A DNA stretch of 64,000 nt, from NCBI RefSeq assembly GCF_009769735.1, contig NZ_WSRO01000002.1:3670001-3734000 (forward strand), given 5' to 3'. Within the stretch, counting starts at the first letter, position 1, and each line of letters opens with the position of its first letter. This DNA comes from Streptomyces sp. BA2. Its GTDB lineage: Bacteria > Actinomycetota > Actinomycetes > Streptomycetales > Streptomycetaceae. Both the position numbers and the translations under genes were made by a program. Below are positions 8,431 through 17,665 of this stretch, piece after piece. The notes beneath the pieces were generated by a model. The model worked only from the letters and a program-made list of their open reading frames with translations. It was not told the DNA's origin and did not search any database.

Positions 8431-8494
8431 CTCAGTTGGTTAGAGCAGCTGACTCTTAATCAGCGGGTCCGGGGTTCGAGTCCCTGGCGGCGCA
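8421..8494 (+). tRNA. tRNA-Lys (CTT), copy 1
   Basis: A 74-nt cloverleaf: acceptor arms GCGCCGC/GCGGCGC, D-arm with AGTTGGTTA loop, anticodon stem GCTGA/TCAGC with loop CTCTTAA (anticodon CTT), T-arm with GTTCGAGT, discriminator A. CCA is not encoded. It is identical to copies at 22385 and 35829. It reads AAG, the dominant Lys codon in this genome. The overlapping end of the primase-like gene shares its first 10 bases. Confidence 0.97.
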
Positions 8495-8500
8495 CAGACA

Positions 8501-8536
8501 GAAAGAAGCCCCTCGCGCAAGCGGGGGGCTTCTTTC
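8501..8536 (+). terminator. hairpin terminator of tRNA-Lys copy 1
   Basis: Near-perfect inverted repeat beginning GAAAGAAGCCCC and ending GGGGCTTCTTTC with a GCAA-type loop, six bases after the tRNA. The same architecture follows the other two tRNA-Lys copies. Confidence 0.85.
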
Positions 8537-8590
8537 ATGCTCGGCCACATGCCGTGGACTTCTTTCACGCTCGGCCGCATGCCGTGGACC
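8531..8590 (+). repeat. 30-bp tandem duplication
   Basis: Two adjacent 30-base units (8531-8560 and 8561-8590) differ at three positions and share the core CGGCC(A/G)CATGCCGTGGAC. They fill the gap between the tRNA terminator and the stop codon of the convergent protease gene. Confidence 0.9.
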
Positions 8591-9838
8591 TCAGCCCACC
8601 GCCACCTTCACCGTCCACGCCCCCGAAGCCGTCCGCCCCTCGACCTCGACGCGCACGTCCTCGTCCGGCACCGTGAAGCTCTCCCCCTCCCCCACCGGCG
8701 CGTCCGCGAGCGGCGGATACACCGAGTCGCCCCAGCACGCCTCCGAGTCCGGGTGGGCGTCGAGGACCTCGACCGGGCCACCTCCGGACGGCGCCTCATT
8801 GCGTACGCGATAGACGAGCACCCCCTCGCTGCACGTCTCCCGGTCGTTGCCCTCCGCGCCGCGCGCCTCGAAGGCGATCGCGCTGCCGTGGCCCGTGCGC
8901 ACGACCGCCAGCTTGGTGCCGCCGACGCCCCCGCGCGCCGGCCGCGTCGACAGCGGCTCCAGGGTCAGCCGCCGCCCCTCGCCGTCCACACACGCCACCT
9001 GCCGCTGGTCCAGCCAGCCGAGCTTCCACTTGTGCCAGCCGAAGAGGTCGGGGGAGAGCCCGAACTGGCTGCCCATGACGTCCCAGTCGCCGACGTGCGT
9101 GTCCCAGTCGCCCTTGCCGTCCGTCGGCCGGTGGTAGAGGTCGGGCAGGTCGAAGACGTGGCCGGTCTCGTGGGCGAGGACGTTGCGGTCCGGCGGATGC
9201 CGCTCGAAGACGGTGACGATGCGCTTGATCTCCGCGCCGTCGGCCCGCATCGGCCGGTCGAAGTTGACGACCTTCGTCGCGTCCGAGTTGACCCCGGGCG
9301 CGTCCGGGTCGGCGACGAAGTAGACGACGTCGTACCGCGAGAAGTCGACGTGCGGATCGGTGGCGGCCACAGCGTCCCGAAGGTAGGCGCTGCGCCGCGA
9401 AGCGTTCCAGTCGCGCTGTATGGCGTACGAGGTGGAGTCGTCCGGCATCTCGACCCACTCGCGCCGCGGGTGCGGGCGTAGGGCGAACCTGCCGTAGGAG
9501 GCACGGTCGAAGAACTGGCTGGTGGCGGGGAAGTAGTCGGCCGCCAGTTCCTCGGGGGCGGTCCGGGGCGGGGAGTCGGGGAAGGAGAGGAAGACCATCA
9601 CCGCGTCGAGGGCCCTGTCGGGGCGCGGATAGGCGCCGTTCCAGGTGTCCAGGCCCTCCGAGTGATGTGCCGGGGTGCGCTGGAGCGCGCAGGGGACCGA
9701 GGTCTGGGCGATCGCGGGGCCCGCGACGAGCCCCGTGGCGGCGAGTGCGGTCAGGGACGTAAGGGCGGCGGCCGTGCTGCGCAACCGGGGTCTCTCCCCT
9801 CCACGGGTGAGTCCCCAGGGGGGTAGCTGACGCGGCAC
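8591..9838 (-). CDS. secreted M6-family (immune inhibitor A-like) metalloprotease
   Basis: A 415-aa exported protease. The start is the GTG at 9838, six bases after CCGGAGGTGGAC; longer in-frame starts lack such a site. A signal peptide spans about residues 15-44, hydrophobic core LTSLTALAATGLVAG, cleavage near AIA-Q. The zinc site HETGH is at 223-227, with GDWDVMGSQFG downstream as the Met-turn region, matching M6 peptidases such as immune inhibitor A. The domain starts with ALDAVMVFLSFPD, typical of the family. It probably degrades extracellular protein for nutrition. It stands alone, convergent with tRNA-Lys, and divergent from cdgA. Confidence 0.85.
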   Translation of the reverse strand: MPRQLPPWGLTRGGERPRLRSTAAALTSLTALAATGLVAGPAIAQTSVPCALQRTPAHHSEGLDTWNGAYPRPDRALDAVMVFLSFPDSPPRTAPEELAADYFPATSQFFDRASYGRFALRPHPRREWVEMPDDSTSYAIQRDWNASRRSAYLRDAVAATDPHVDFSRYDVVYFVADPDAPGVNSDATKVVNFDRPMRADGAEIKRIVTVFERHPPDRNVLAHETGHVFDLPDLYHRPTDGKGDWDTHVGDWDVMGSQFGLSPDLFGWHKWKLGWLDQRQVACVDGEGRRLTLEPLSTRPARGGVGGTKLAVVRTGHGSAIAFEARGAEGNDRETCSEGVLVYRVRNEAPSGGGPVEVLDAHPDSEACWGDSVYPPLADAPVGEGESFTVPDEDVRVEVEGRTASGAWTVKVAVG

Positions 9839-10195
9839 GTCCACCTCCGGATGCGGATTACGGGGCATCCCACCCACCCTGTGACGCTTTCGGGAAATAC
9901 GCCCTGTTTGTCTGAGCCAGCCGGGTGACGCGCCACTCCCGGAGTGCTCACGGAACGTCACAAGTTGTCGCCGGGCAGATTGAGGCGTAAAGGAAGCAGT
10001 AAGCGGGCGAGCAGAAACGATCTACCGCCTGGTGGGTGCCACATCCGTACCGGGCATGCGCCTGTCCTATGCCCTGCGTGCCCGCCACGCGGCGCCGCTC
10101 CGTGGCTGGATGCGCCCTCGGGCCAGCCCCTATGATCGGCACACTTTCCTGCGCGGGCCCGGCCTCGCCGAACAACTGCACTGCGGGAGCAAGTG

Positions 10196-12001
10196 GTGAA
10201 CGGAACGTCTGAAGGCCAAGCGCCCACAGCGGTCACAGCACCCGACCTCGCCAGGGCGCCCACTACGGAGCGTCGCCATCCGGGGCAGCGGCCCGACCAC
10301 CGAGCCGCATTCGCCGCCGCCCCTCTCGCCCTCGGCGTCGTGGACGGCGAGGGCCTCGTCGTCGATGCCAACGACGCGCTCGCCGAGCTGCTCGGCGCGA
10401 CCCCGGACGAGCTCGCGGGACGTCTCGCCGCCGATCTGGTGGACCTGGCGTCGGACGCACGCACCTGGCACGCGTACCGCGAGGTGCTCCGCGGCCGGCA
10501 GGCGAAGCTGCGCTGCACCCGGCGCCTGAAACACCCCGACGGGCACTCGCTGTGGGTCCAGGTCACCGTCTCGCCGATGCCCGGCGGACGCACGGTGCTG
10601 CTCGCCGCCACCGACATCAGCGCACGCCGCGAGCTCCAGGCCCGGCTGCGGCATCTGCAGATGCACGACCCCGTGACCCGGCTCCCCAACCGCAGCCTGT
10701 TCTTCGAACGCCTCGCCGCCGCGCTCGAAGCGGGTGCGTACGACGACACGGGCACCGGACGGATCGGGCTCTGCTATCTGGACCTCGACGGGTTCAAGGC
10801 GGTCAACGACACCCTCGGCCACCGGGTCGGCGACCGGCTGCTCGCGGCCGTCGCGGAGCGGCTCACGCGGTGCGCCGACGAGGCCGGGCACGGCAGGACC
10901 GCGGCGCCGCTGGTCGCGCGGCTCGGCGGCGACGAGTTCGCGCTGCTCGTGGAGGACTCGACGGGCACGGACCAGCTGGCCGACCTCGCCGACGCGGCGC
11001 TCAAGGCGCTGCAGGACCCCTTCGACCTGTCGGGCCAGCGGCTCTCCGTCTCGGCGTCGATCGGCGTGGTGGAGCGGCGCGCGGCAGGGACGACGACGAC
11101 CTGCCTGATGCAGGCGGCCGACACGACGCTGTACTGGGCGAAGTCGGACGGCAAGGCACGCTGGACGCTCTTCGACCCTGAGCGCAACGCCCACCGCATG
11201 ACCCGCCAGACGCTGTCGAGTTCGCTGCGCCCGGCCGTCGAGCGAGGCGAATTCCTCCTGGACTACCAGCCGTTGGTGCGCCTTGAGGACGGCGGAGTGC
11301 GCGGGGTCGAGGCACTGGTGCGGTGGCAGCATCCGCGCTTCGGCCTGCTTACGCCGAATCGGTTCATCGGATTGGCGGAGGAGGACGGTTCGATCGTGCA
11401 GCTGGGCCGCTGGGTGCTGCGGACGGCGTGCCGCCAGGCCCGGCAGTGGCAGCTGGACCACCCGGAGCGGCCGCCGGTCTTCGTGAGCGTCAACGTCGCG
11501 GTGCGCCAGGTGTGGGACTCGGACCTGGTGGCCGACGTCGCGGAGATCCTCGCCGAGACCGGACTCTCCCCCGAACTGCTCCAGTTGGAGCTCACCGAGT
11601 CGGCGGTGATGGGCTCGGCGGGCCGGCCGCTGCAGGCACTCCAGTCGCTCAGCGACATGGGGGTGCGGATCGCCATCGACGACTTCGGCACGGGGTACTC
11701 GAACCTCGCGTACCTGAGCCGGCTACCGGTCTCCGTCCTCAAACTGGACGGCTCCTTCGTACGCGGCTTCCAGTACGACGCGGAAGCGGGCGAGGCACAC
11801 ATCAACCCCGCCGACGAGGTCATCGTCGAAGCCCTGGTGCAACTCGCGCACCGGCTCGGCCTGACCGTCACCGCCGAGTGCGTGGAGACCACGTCCCAGG
11901 CGGCGCGGCTGCGGCGGATCGGGTGCGACACCGGGCAGGGGTGGCTGTACTCCCGCCCGGTGGCGCCGGATCGTATCTCCGCTCTGCTCGCGGCCGGTTG
12001 A
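10196..12001 (+). CDS. cdgA: PAS-GGDEF-EAL cyclic-di-GMP turnover protein, CdgA-like
   Basis: About 601 aa, soluble, no membrane segment. An N-terminal PAS domain (~35-145) is followed by a diguanylate cyclase domain with intact GGDEF (244-248, RLGGDEF) and a phosphodiesterase domain with intact EAL (372-374, GVEALVRW). The EAL metal and base residues are also present: ELTES, DDFGTGYSN, a Lys in VLKLDG, and AECVET. No RxxD inhibitory site is seen before GGDEF. Both halves therefore look catalytic. S. coelicolor CdgA has this domain order and influences development, and the surrounding genes match its neighbourhood as I recall it. The start is GTG 10196, or the adjacent GTG 10193. Confidence 0.8.
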   Translation: MNGTSEGQAPTAVTAPDLARAPTTERRHPGQRPDHRAAFAAAPLALGVVDGEGLVVDANDALAELLGATPDELAGRLAADLVDLASDARTWHAYREVLRGRQAKLRCTRRLKHPDGHSLWVQVTVSPMPGGRTVLLAATDISARRELQARLRHLQMHDPVTRLPNRSLFFERLAAALEAGAYDDTGTGRIGLCYLDLDGFKAVNDTLGHRVGDRLLAAVAERLTRCADEAGHGRTAAPLVARLGGDEFALLVEDSTGTDQLADLADAALKALQDPFDLSGQRLSVSASIGVVERRAAGTTTTCLMQAADTTLYWAKSDGKARWTLFDPERNAHRMTRQTLSSSLRPAVERGEFLLDYQPLVRLEDGGVRGVEALVRWQHPRFGLLTPNRFIGLAEEDGSIVQLGRWVLRTACRQARQWQLDHPERPPVFVSVNVAVRQVWDSDLVADVAEILAETGLSPELLQLELTESAVMGSAGRPLQALQSLSDMGVRIAIDDFGTGYSNLAYLSRLPVSVLKLDGSFVRGFQYDAEAGEAHINPADEVIVEALVQLAHRLGLTVTAECVETTSQAARLRRIGCDTGQGWLYSRPVAPDRISALLAAG

Positions 12002-12013
12002 GCCGCTTGACCG

Positions 12014-13111
12014 CTACGCGGCGGGGAGCCCGTAGGCGTCCGCGATCAACTCGTAGGAGCGAAGGCGCACTTCGCCGCTGTGCGCGTTGGCCGTGAGCAT
12101 CATCTCGTCGGCGCCGGTGCGCTTGGCGAGGTCGTCGAGGCCGGTGCGGACCTGGTCGGCGGTGCCGTGGATGACGTTGGAGTTCCAGCTGTTGACGAAC
12201 TCCCGCTCCAGCTCACTGAATTCGTACGCCTCGGCTTCCTCGGGGGTCGGGACGAGCCCCGGCTTTCCGGTGCGCAGCCGGACCATGTTCAGTGCGGCGG
12301 CGAGGACTTGACGCCGGGCTTCGTTCTCGTCATCGGTGGCCAACGCCGAGACGCCGATGAGGGCATAGGGAGCATCGAGAACGGCGGAAGGCTTGAAGGA
12401 CTCGCGGTAGAGGTCGAGGGCCGGGATCGTGTTCTGCGCGGAGAAGTGGTGCGCGAAGGCGAAGGGCAGGCCGAGGACTCCCGCGAGGCGGGCGCTGAAC
12501 CCGGAGGAGCCGAGCAGCCACAGGGGCGGGCGGTGCGGGGACTGTACGCCGCCGGGTGAGGTGGCCTGGATCGGGCCGGGGACGGCGTGGATGCGGCCGT
12601 ACGGGTGCCCGTCGGGAAAGTCGTCGTCCAGGAAGCGGGTCAGCTCGGCGAGCTGCTGCGGGAAGTCGTCGGCGCCTTCGTTCAGACGGTCCGTCCTGCG
12701 CAGGGCGGCGGCGGTCGCGCCGTCCGTGCCCGGGGCGCGCCCCAGGCCCAGGTCGACGCGGCCCGGGGCCATGGCCTCCAGGGTGCCGAACTGCTCCGCG
12801 ATGACGAGGGGGGCGTGGTTGGGGAGCATGACGCCGCCCGAGCCGAGGCGGATCCGCTCCGTGTGGGCGGCGAGGTGGGCGAGGATGACCGCCGGGGAGG
12901 AGGAGGCCACTCCCGGCATGGAGTGGTGCTCGGCCACCCAGTAGCGGTGGTAGCCCCGCCCCTCCGCCAGCTTGGCGATCTCCACGCTCTTCTTCAGGGC
13001 ATCGCTGGCGGTCCGCCCCGCACCCACGGTCACCAGGTCAAGGACGGAGAGCGGAACCGGCGCGCTGCCGTACCGCTCACCGCGAATGTCGTCGCTCGGG
13101 TCCACTGTCAC
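12014..13111 (-). CDS. LLM-class (luciferase-like) flavin-dependent oxidoreductase
   Basis: A 365-aa cytoplasmic monooxygenase-type enzyme of the bacterial luciferase fold. Typical segments are [20 protein letters not shown] near the N-terminus, [22 protein letters not shown], and [13 protein letters not shown], which bind FMN (here quoted in parts). A C-terminal [30 protein letters not shown] helix is also standard. Start chosen at the GTG 13111, with GGAGG ten bases upstream. It is the closely spaced tail gene of the minus-strand run that includes the racemase-like genes, but 220 bases of repeat-rich DNA separate them, so co-transcription is uncertain. The substrate is unknown. Confidence 0.85.
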   Translation of the reverse strand: MTVDPSDDIRGERYGSAPVPLSVLDLVTVGAGRTASDALKKSVEIAKLAEGRGYHRYWVAEHHSMPGVASSSPAVILAHLAAHTERIRLGSGGVMLPNHAPLVIAEQFGTLEAMAPGRVDLGLGRAPGTDGATAAALRRTDRLNEGADDFPQQLAELTRFLDDDFPDGHPYGRIHAVPGPIQATSPGGVQSPHRPPLWLLGSSGFSARLAGVLGLPFAFAHHFSAQNTIPALDLYRESFKPSAVLDAPYALIGVSALATDDENEARRQVLAAALNMVRLRTGKPGLVPTPEEAEAYEFSELEREFVNSWNSNVIHGTADQVRTGLDDLAKRTGADEMMLTANAHSGEVRLRSYELIADAYGLPAA

Positions 13112-13266
13112 GGGGGTCCTGCCTCCTGCTGCGCGGTGCGTTTCTCCTACTCCGCCGTGCAACAGGAGGCGGGCTCCGCTTTATTCCCGTAGGGGTGCGG
13201 GGCGCGGGGCGCGGGGCTGCCTGGGTGTGATTTTTCGCCCCGCGGCTGGTCCTTGCCGAAACAGGC

Positions 13267-13297
13267 CTTTCCCGCCCACCCACCCGATTGCCCCGCA
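13267..13297 (-). repeat. dispersed 31-bp repeat, copy 1 (inverted relative to 29141)
   Basis: The 31 bases here are the exact reverse complement of 29141-29171 (core GGGGCAATCGGGTGGGTGGG). They lie in the 222-base gap upstream of the LLM oxidoreductase, which is otherwise GC-rich with GCGGGGCGCGGGG runs and no coding sequence. Confidence 0.9.
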
Positions 13298-13333
13298 GCG
13301 ACCAGCGAACAGCCGCACCCCCCGAGCCGGACC

Positions 13334-14071
13334 CTAGTCCCGGGCCTGTACCACCGGCTCCTTGGTGAACAGGGCGCCCAGCGAGGGTGCGTTTACCCGG
13401 CGGGAGGCCAGGCGCAGGGCTTCCCAGACCGTGACCTGGTTCGCCGTCAGGACCGGCTTGCCCAGGTCCTGCTCCAGGTCCTTCACGTACGCCGCCGTGT
13501 GCAGCGCCGTGTCGGGGAGCAGGAGCGCCTCCGCGTCGGGGTGGTCGCCCGCGTGGGCCATGGCCCTGACCTCCTGCCACCCCCACGTACCCACCTCCGC
13601 CGCCGTGATGATGCCGTTCCCCTGCGTCGACACGACCTCCACGCCGGACGCCTTCAGGAACGAGGCGAAGAGCCCCGCCACGTCCTCCGGATACGTCGCG
13701 GCGACCGCGACCCTGCCCGCCCCCACCTCACGTGCCGCGTGGGCGAACGCGAAGGACGTACTGGACGCCGGCAGGCCCGCCGACCGGGCCAGGGCGCGGA
13801 CCTGGTCGTGCGCCCCCTCCCAGCCGAAGACGAAGCTCGCGCTGGTGCACGCCCACACCACGGCCTCCGCGCCGGACAGGCGCAGCTCCTCGACCCCGGC
13901 GGCGAGCCGTTTCGGCGACCCCATCTCCAGGAGGGCGTCGACCCGGTGCGCGTCCTCGCCGATGTCGGTGTGGACGACCTGCAGCCGGACGTCACTCCCC
14001 AGCATCTGCTCCATGCGGGGGTAGTCGTCCTCAGCCGAGTGACCCGGATAGAGGAAACCAAGTGCGGTCAC
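13334..14071 (-). CDS. Asp/Glu racemase-superfamily protein (maleate isomerase/EutA-like), one catalytic Cys missing
   Basis: A 245-aa cytoplasmic enzyme of the Asp/Glu racemase, maleate isomerase and arylmalonate decarboxylase superfamily. The N-terminal half carries VVWACTSASF with Cys75 at the first catalytic position. In the second half the site that holds Cys194 in the paralogue next door (LFISCTN) reads LLLPDTA, so an Asp (D187) stands there. The end, PVLTANQVTVWEALRLA, is standard for the family. GTG start with AGGAGG six bases upstream, 13 bases after the paralogue's stop, so the two form one operon. With a single Cys it may catalyse a decarboxylation or elimination and not a two-base isomerisation; that is inference. 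Confidence 0.8.
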   Translation of the reverse strand: MTALGFLYPGHSAEDDYPRMEQMLGSDVRLQVVHTDIGEDAHRVDALLEMGSPKRLAAGVEELRLSGAEAVVWACTSASFVFGWEGAHDQVRALARSAGLPASSTSFAFAHAAREVGAGRVAVAATYPEDVAGLFASFLKASGVEVVSTQGNGIITAAEVGTWGWQEVRAMAHAGDHPDAEALLLPDTALHTAAYVKDLEQDLGKPVLTANQVTVWEALRLASRRVNAPSLGALFTKEPVVQARD

Positions 14072-14083
14072 TTCCAGCCTCCT

Positions 14084-14920
14084 TCAAGGCAGCGTTGGTG
14101 GTCCTTCGGGCAGACCCTGGGGCGGATCGAGCGGTACGACGCCGGGCAGCTCGCCCGGCGAGGCGACCGGACCCGCGCCCGGCCTCGCACTCGGATTGAT
14201 CAGCGCCTGGTAGGGCCCTACCGCATGCGTACCCAGACGGCGCAGGGCGGACCACATCGTCACCTGGTTCGCGGAGATCACCGGCATCCGCAGCTCGGCC
14301 TCCAGCTGCGGAATGACGTCGTACGTCGCGAGATTGGTGCAGCTGATGAAGAGCGCGTCGGCCCCGCCGAGCACCGCCCGCCGCGCCATCTCCGCCACGT
14401 CCTTGTAGGGAACCTTCCAGATGTGCCTGGTCAGGCCCAGGTAGGCGCGCCCGGTGACGGACACACCCGATTCGCCCAGGTAGTGCTCCAGGGACTGGGT
14501 CACCGACCAGGTGTAGGGCGTGACGAGCGCGATGCGCCGCGCGCCCAGATCGTCGAGCGCTTCGAGCAGCGCGCCCGAGGTGGTGACGGCGGAGACCGCG
14601 CCCTCGCGGGTCATGGCCTCGCACATCGCGCGCTCGCCCGCGATGCCGCCGACGAAGCTTCCCGAAGTGCAGGCGTACGCGAGGACTTCGGGTTCGGCGG
14701 CGCTCAGCGCTCGCACCGCCTCGCCGAGCGTTTCGTGCTCGCTGACGAGTCGTGCCAGGTCAAGGCTTACCTCGACGGGCACGTACGGGGTGCGCGTCAG
14801 GTGGAGGGAGACCTCGTCGGGCACCCAGCGCCAGAGCTCCCGGTCGAGGGCGAAGTCGAAAGGGGCGACGACACCCACACCTCGTTGAGGGTGTGGTCCG
14901 CCGAGGAAGGAGACGTCCAT
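14084..14920 (-). CDS. Asp/Glu racemase-superfamily protein, maleate cis-trans isomerase/EutA-like
   Basis: A 278-aa paralogue of the gene that follows it in the operon. Both catalytic cysteines are present, Cys84 in AYACTSGSFVGG and Cys194 in LFISCTNLATYDVI, as in maleate isomerases, which form a covalent succinyl-cysteine intermediate. The ectoine utilisation protein EutA of Sinorhizobium belongs to the same group. The start is the ATG at 14920, giving the normal family N-terminus; ORF extension upstream is Pro/Arg-rich and unlikely to be coding. It diverges from a 2-hydroxyacid dehydrogenase across about 290 bases. Confidence 0.85.
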   Translation of the reverse strand: MDVSFLGGPHPQRGVGVVAPFDFALDRELWRWVPDEVSLHLTRTPYVPVEVSLDLARLVSEHETLGEAVRALSAAEPEVLAYACTSGSFVGGIAGERAMCEAMTREGAVSAVTTSGALLEALDDLGARRIALVTPYTWSVTQSLEHYLGESGVSVTGRAYLGLTRHIWKVPYKDVAEMARRAVLGGADALFISCTNLATYDVIPQLEAELRMPVISANQVTMWSALRRLGTHAVGPYQALINPSARPGAGPVASPGELPGVVPLDPPQGLPEGPPTLP

Positions 14921-15213
14921 GAGCAGGCCCCAAGTTCGTGCGTGCGTGCAGTGGAGGGACCGGCCGGGGGCCGGGAGATGCGGTGCCGGCGACGCGCCGG
15001 GACGTCGGGACGGGGCAGAAGGCGCCAAGAAAGCGCTACAGAGCGTGCTATGACCTCGTACGGAGAGTACTCAGCCGTGGGGTGCTTGTGATAGAGCACC
15101 TCTGTTGACGAAGGTAGTTTCAGGTGCGAGCGTGGTCAATCCGCGCATCTCAGACGGCTCTGGCCGACACAACTCAGGGAAGCGGACTCTCATTGCGAAA
15201 CGGTTTCTCCTCG
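14921..15213. other. divergent intergenic control region of the racemase and dehydrogenase genes
   Basis: No coding sequence is evident. The segment contains a TTGACG hexamer at 15105-15110 reading rightward without a convincing -10 box, and the palindrome at 15197-15207 next to the dehydrogenase start. Local A+T is higher between 15040 and 15210 than in flanking genes, as expected for a promoter region. Confidence 0.5.
15197..15207. promoter_or_regulatory. candidate operator palindrome GAAACGGTTTC
   Basis: A perfect 11-base palindrome with a one-base centre. It has the same form, GRAACSGTTYC, as GGAACCGTTCC just upstream of the IclR regulator of this island (21539). A shared operator for that regulator is inferred. 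It lies seven bases before the chosen dehydrogenase ATG, so it may also argue for the alternative start at 15250. Confidence 0.4.
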
Positions 15214-16206
15214 ATGTCCGAATCAACGTCTGATCCGACGCCCGGCGCGATGTCCGAACCAACCGTTCTTGTCCTTGATGCCCCGTCCCCAGCTCCGGCA
15301 CCCCGCCTCGGCAGCCTCACCGGGCGCGCCCGGATCCTGCACGCGGACGCGGACACCCTGGCGGCCCAACTCCCCCACGCCGATGTGCTCCTCGTATGGG
15401 ACTTCCTCTCGGACGCGGTGCGGCTCGCCTGGCCGGGCGAGGGGCCGCGGCCCCGCTGGGTGCACACCGCGAGCGCGGGCGTGGACCGCCTCATGTGCCC
15501 GGAGCTCGCCGAGTCCGACACGCTGGTCACCAACGCCCGCGGCGTCTTCGACCAGCCGATCGCCGAGTACGTGGCCGCTCTCGTCCTCGCCATGGCCAAG
15601 GACCTGCCGCGCACCCTCCAGCTCCAGGGCGAGCGCGCCTGGCAGCACCGCGAGACCCAGCGAGTCGCCCGTACGCGCGCGTGTGTCGTGGGTTCGGGGC
15701 CGATCGGACACGCCATCGTCCGCATGCTGAAGGGGCTCGGGATCATCACCGCCCTGGTGGGGCGCAGCGCGCGGAACGGCGTCCACGGCCCGGACGAACT
15801 CGACCGGCTGATGGCGCGCGCCGACTGGGTGGTGTGCGCGGCGCCCCTCACGGACGACACGCGCGGCATGTTCGACGAGCGGCGCTTCGGGATGATGCAG
15901 CCGTCGGCGCGCTTCATCAACATCGGGCGCGGCGCGCTCGTCGTGGAGGACGATCTCGCGGCCGCCCTGTCGAAGCGGTGGATCGCGGGCGCGGCGCTCG
16001 ACGTCTTCGAGCACGAGCCGCTGCCGGCGGACAGCCCGCTGTGGACGGCGCCGGGTCTCCTCGTCTCCCCGCACATGAGCGGCGACACGGTGGGCTGGCG
16101 CGATGAACTGGGCGCGCAGTTCGTGGAGTTGTACGAGGAGTGGGCCGCCGGGCGGCCTCTTTCCAACGTGGTCGACAAGAAACGCGGGTATGTACCCGGG
16201 AGTTGA
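15214..16206 (+). CDS. D-isomer-specific 2-hydroxyacid dehydrogenase
   Basis: About 330 aa, an NAD(P)-dependent cytoplasmic oxidoreductase. The Rossmann site VVGSGPIGHAIVRML is at about 150-165. Family residues follow: INIGRGALVVEDDL, the Glu in AALDVFEHEPLPADSPLW, and the catalytic His in SPHMSGD. NARGVFDQPIAEYV is the usual hinge before the NAD domain. It reduces a 2-oxo acid or oxidises a D-2-hydroxy acid. The ATG at 15214 is taken as start, but an ATG at 15250 is equally possible since neither has a clear ribosome site. It precedes the amidase on the same strand by 40 bases. Confidence 0.88.
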   Translation: MSESTSDPTPGAMSEPTVLVLDAPSPAPAPRLGSLTGRARILHADADTLAAQLPHADVLLVWDFLSDAVRLAWPGEGPRPRWVHTASAGVDRLMCPELAESDTLVTNARGVFDQPIAEYVAALVLAMAKDLPRTLQLQGERAWQHRETQRVARTRACVVGSGPIGHAIVRMLKGLGIITALVGRSARNGVHGPDELDRLMARADWVVCAAPLTDDTRGMFDERRFGMMQPSARFINIGRGALVVEDDLAAALSKRWIAGAALDVFEHEPLPADSPLWTAPGLLVSPHMSGDTVGWRDELGAQFVELYEEWAAGRPLSNVVDKKRGYVPGS

Positions 16207-16246
16207 TCACTGCCGAAAGTCACGTCCCACCCCCTGAGGAGCGTGC

Positions 16247-17650
16247 ATGACCGAGCTCACGGATCTCACCGCGGTACAACTCGTCGAGGCCTATCGCAAG
16301 GGCGAATTCAGTCCGGTCGACGCGACACGGGCGGCGCTGCGCAGGGCCGAGGAGGTGCAGCCCGCGGTGAACGCCTTCGTGCGCGTCGACGCCGACGAGG
16401 CCCTCGCGCAGGCCGAGTCGAGCGCCGAGCTGTGGCGGCGCGGTGAGCCGCGCGGTCTCCTTGAGGGGGTTCCGGTCTCGGTCAAGGACATCCTGCTGCA
16501 GCGGGGCGGCCCGACGCTGCGGGGCTCGAAGGCCGTCAGCACGGAAGGGACTTGGGACGAGGACGCGCCGTCGGTGGCGCGGCTCCGTGAGCACGGCGCG
16601 GTGTTCATCGGCAAGACGACTACGCCCGAGTTCGGCTGGAAGGGCGTCACGGACAGCCCGCTGAGCGGGATCACACGCAATCCGTACGACACCTCGCGCA
16701 CCGCGGGCGGATCCAGCGGCGGCAGCGCGGCGGCCGTGGCGCTCGGCGCGGCGCCGGTGTCGCTCGGCACGGACGGCGGCGGCTCGGTGCGGATCCCGGG
16801 TGCCTTCTGCGGGATCTTCGCGCTGAAGCCGACGTACGGCAGGGTGCCGCTGTACCCCGCGTCCGCGTTCGGCACGCTGGCGCACGTCGGGCCCATGACG
16901 CGGGACGCGGCGGACGCGGCGCTCCTGATGGACGTCATCAGCGGCCCCGACACGCGCGACTGGTCGCAGCTCGGCCCGGTGACGGACGGCTTCCGGGCGG
17001 GTATCGCAGGCGGCGTACGCGGCCTGCGCATCGCGTACTCGCCCTCGCTCGGCGGCCAGGTCGCGGTGCGGCCCGCGGTCGCCGCCGCGGTGCGGCATGC
17101 GGTGGAGGCCCTCGCGGCGCAGGGTGCGTACGTCGAGGAGACCGACCCGGACTTCACGGATCCGGTGGAGGCCTTCCACACGCTGTGGTTCAGCGGCGCC
17201 GCGCGGGTGACCCAGCATCTGCCGCCCGACCGGCGGGAGTTGCTCGACCCGGGGCTGCGCGAGATCTGTGCGCAGGGCGCACGGTACAGCGCGCTCGACT
17301 ACCTTGCCGCAGTTGACGTACGCATGGAGCTCGGCCGTCGCATGGGCCGCTTCCACCAGACGTACGACCTTCTGGTCACTCCGACGTTGCCGATCACCGC
17401 GTTCGAGGCGGGGGCGGAGGTACCGAAAGGTTCCGGCCATCGTCGGTGGACGGGATGGACGCCTTTCACGTACCCCTTCAACATGACGCAGCAGCCGGCC
17501 GCGACCGTCCCCTGCGGGGTGGACGGCGATGGGCTGCCCATCGGGGTGCAGATCGTGGCGGCGCGGCACGCGGACGTACTCGTCCTGCGGGCCGCGCACG
17601 CGCTGTACGAGGCGGGCAGCGCGGGGATCGCGCCGCCCGCCGCTGTCTGA
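16247..17650 (+). CDS. amidase-signature-family amidase
   Basis: A 467-aa cytoplasmic hydrolase with the full Ser-cisSer-Lys triad: Lys80 in PVSVKDILL, the Ser pair in GGSSGGS (154-160) and the nucleophile Ser180 in DGGGSVRIPG. Length and motifs fit the AS family (GatA/AtzF/6-aminohexanoate-hydrolase type). It cleaves an amide C-N bond. Being in an import and oxidation cluster rather than beside gatB/gatC, it is probably catabolic and not tRNA amidotransferase. The ATG follows TGAGGAGCGTGC, a strong ribosome site. Placed between the dehydrogenase and the importer, it may open an amide or lactam substrate. Confidence 0.88.
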   Translation: MTELTDLTAVQLVEAYRKGEFSPVDATRAALRRAEEVQPAVNAFVRVDADEALAQAESSAELWRRGEPRGLLEGVPVSVKDILLQRGGPTLRGSKAVSTEGTWDEDAPSVARLREHGAVFIGKTTTPEFGWKGVTDSPLSGITRNPYDTSRTAGGSSGGSAAAVALGAAPVSLGTDGGGSVRIPGAFCGIFALKPTYGRVPLYPASAFGTLAHVGPMTRDAADAALLMDVISGPDTRDWSQLGPVTDGFRAGIAGGVRGLRIAYSPSLGGQVAVRPAVAAAVRHAVEALAAQGAYVEETDPDFTDPVEAFHTLWFSGAARVTQHLPPDRRELLDPGLREICAQGARYSALDYLAAVDVRMELGRRMGRFHQTYDLLVTPTLPITAFEAGAEVPKGSGHRRWTGWTPFTYPFNMTQQPAATVPCGVDGDGLPIGVQIVAARHADVLVLRAAHALYEAGSAGIAPPAAV

Positions 17651-17665
17651 ACCCGCAGGCGGGAG

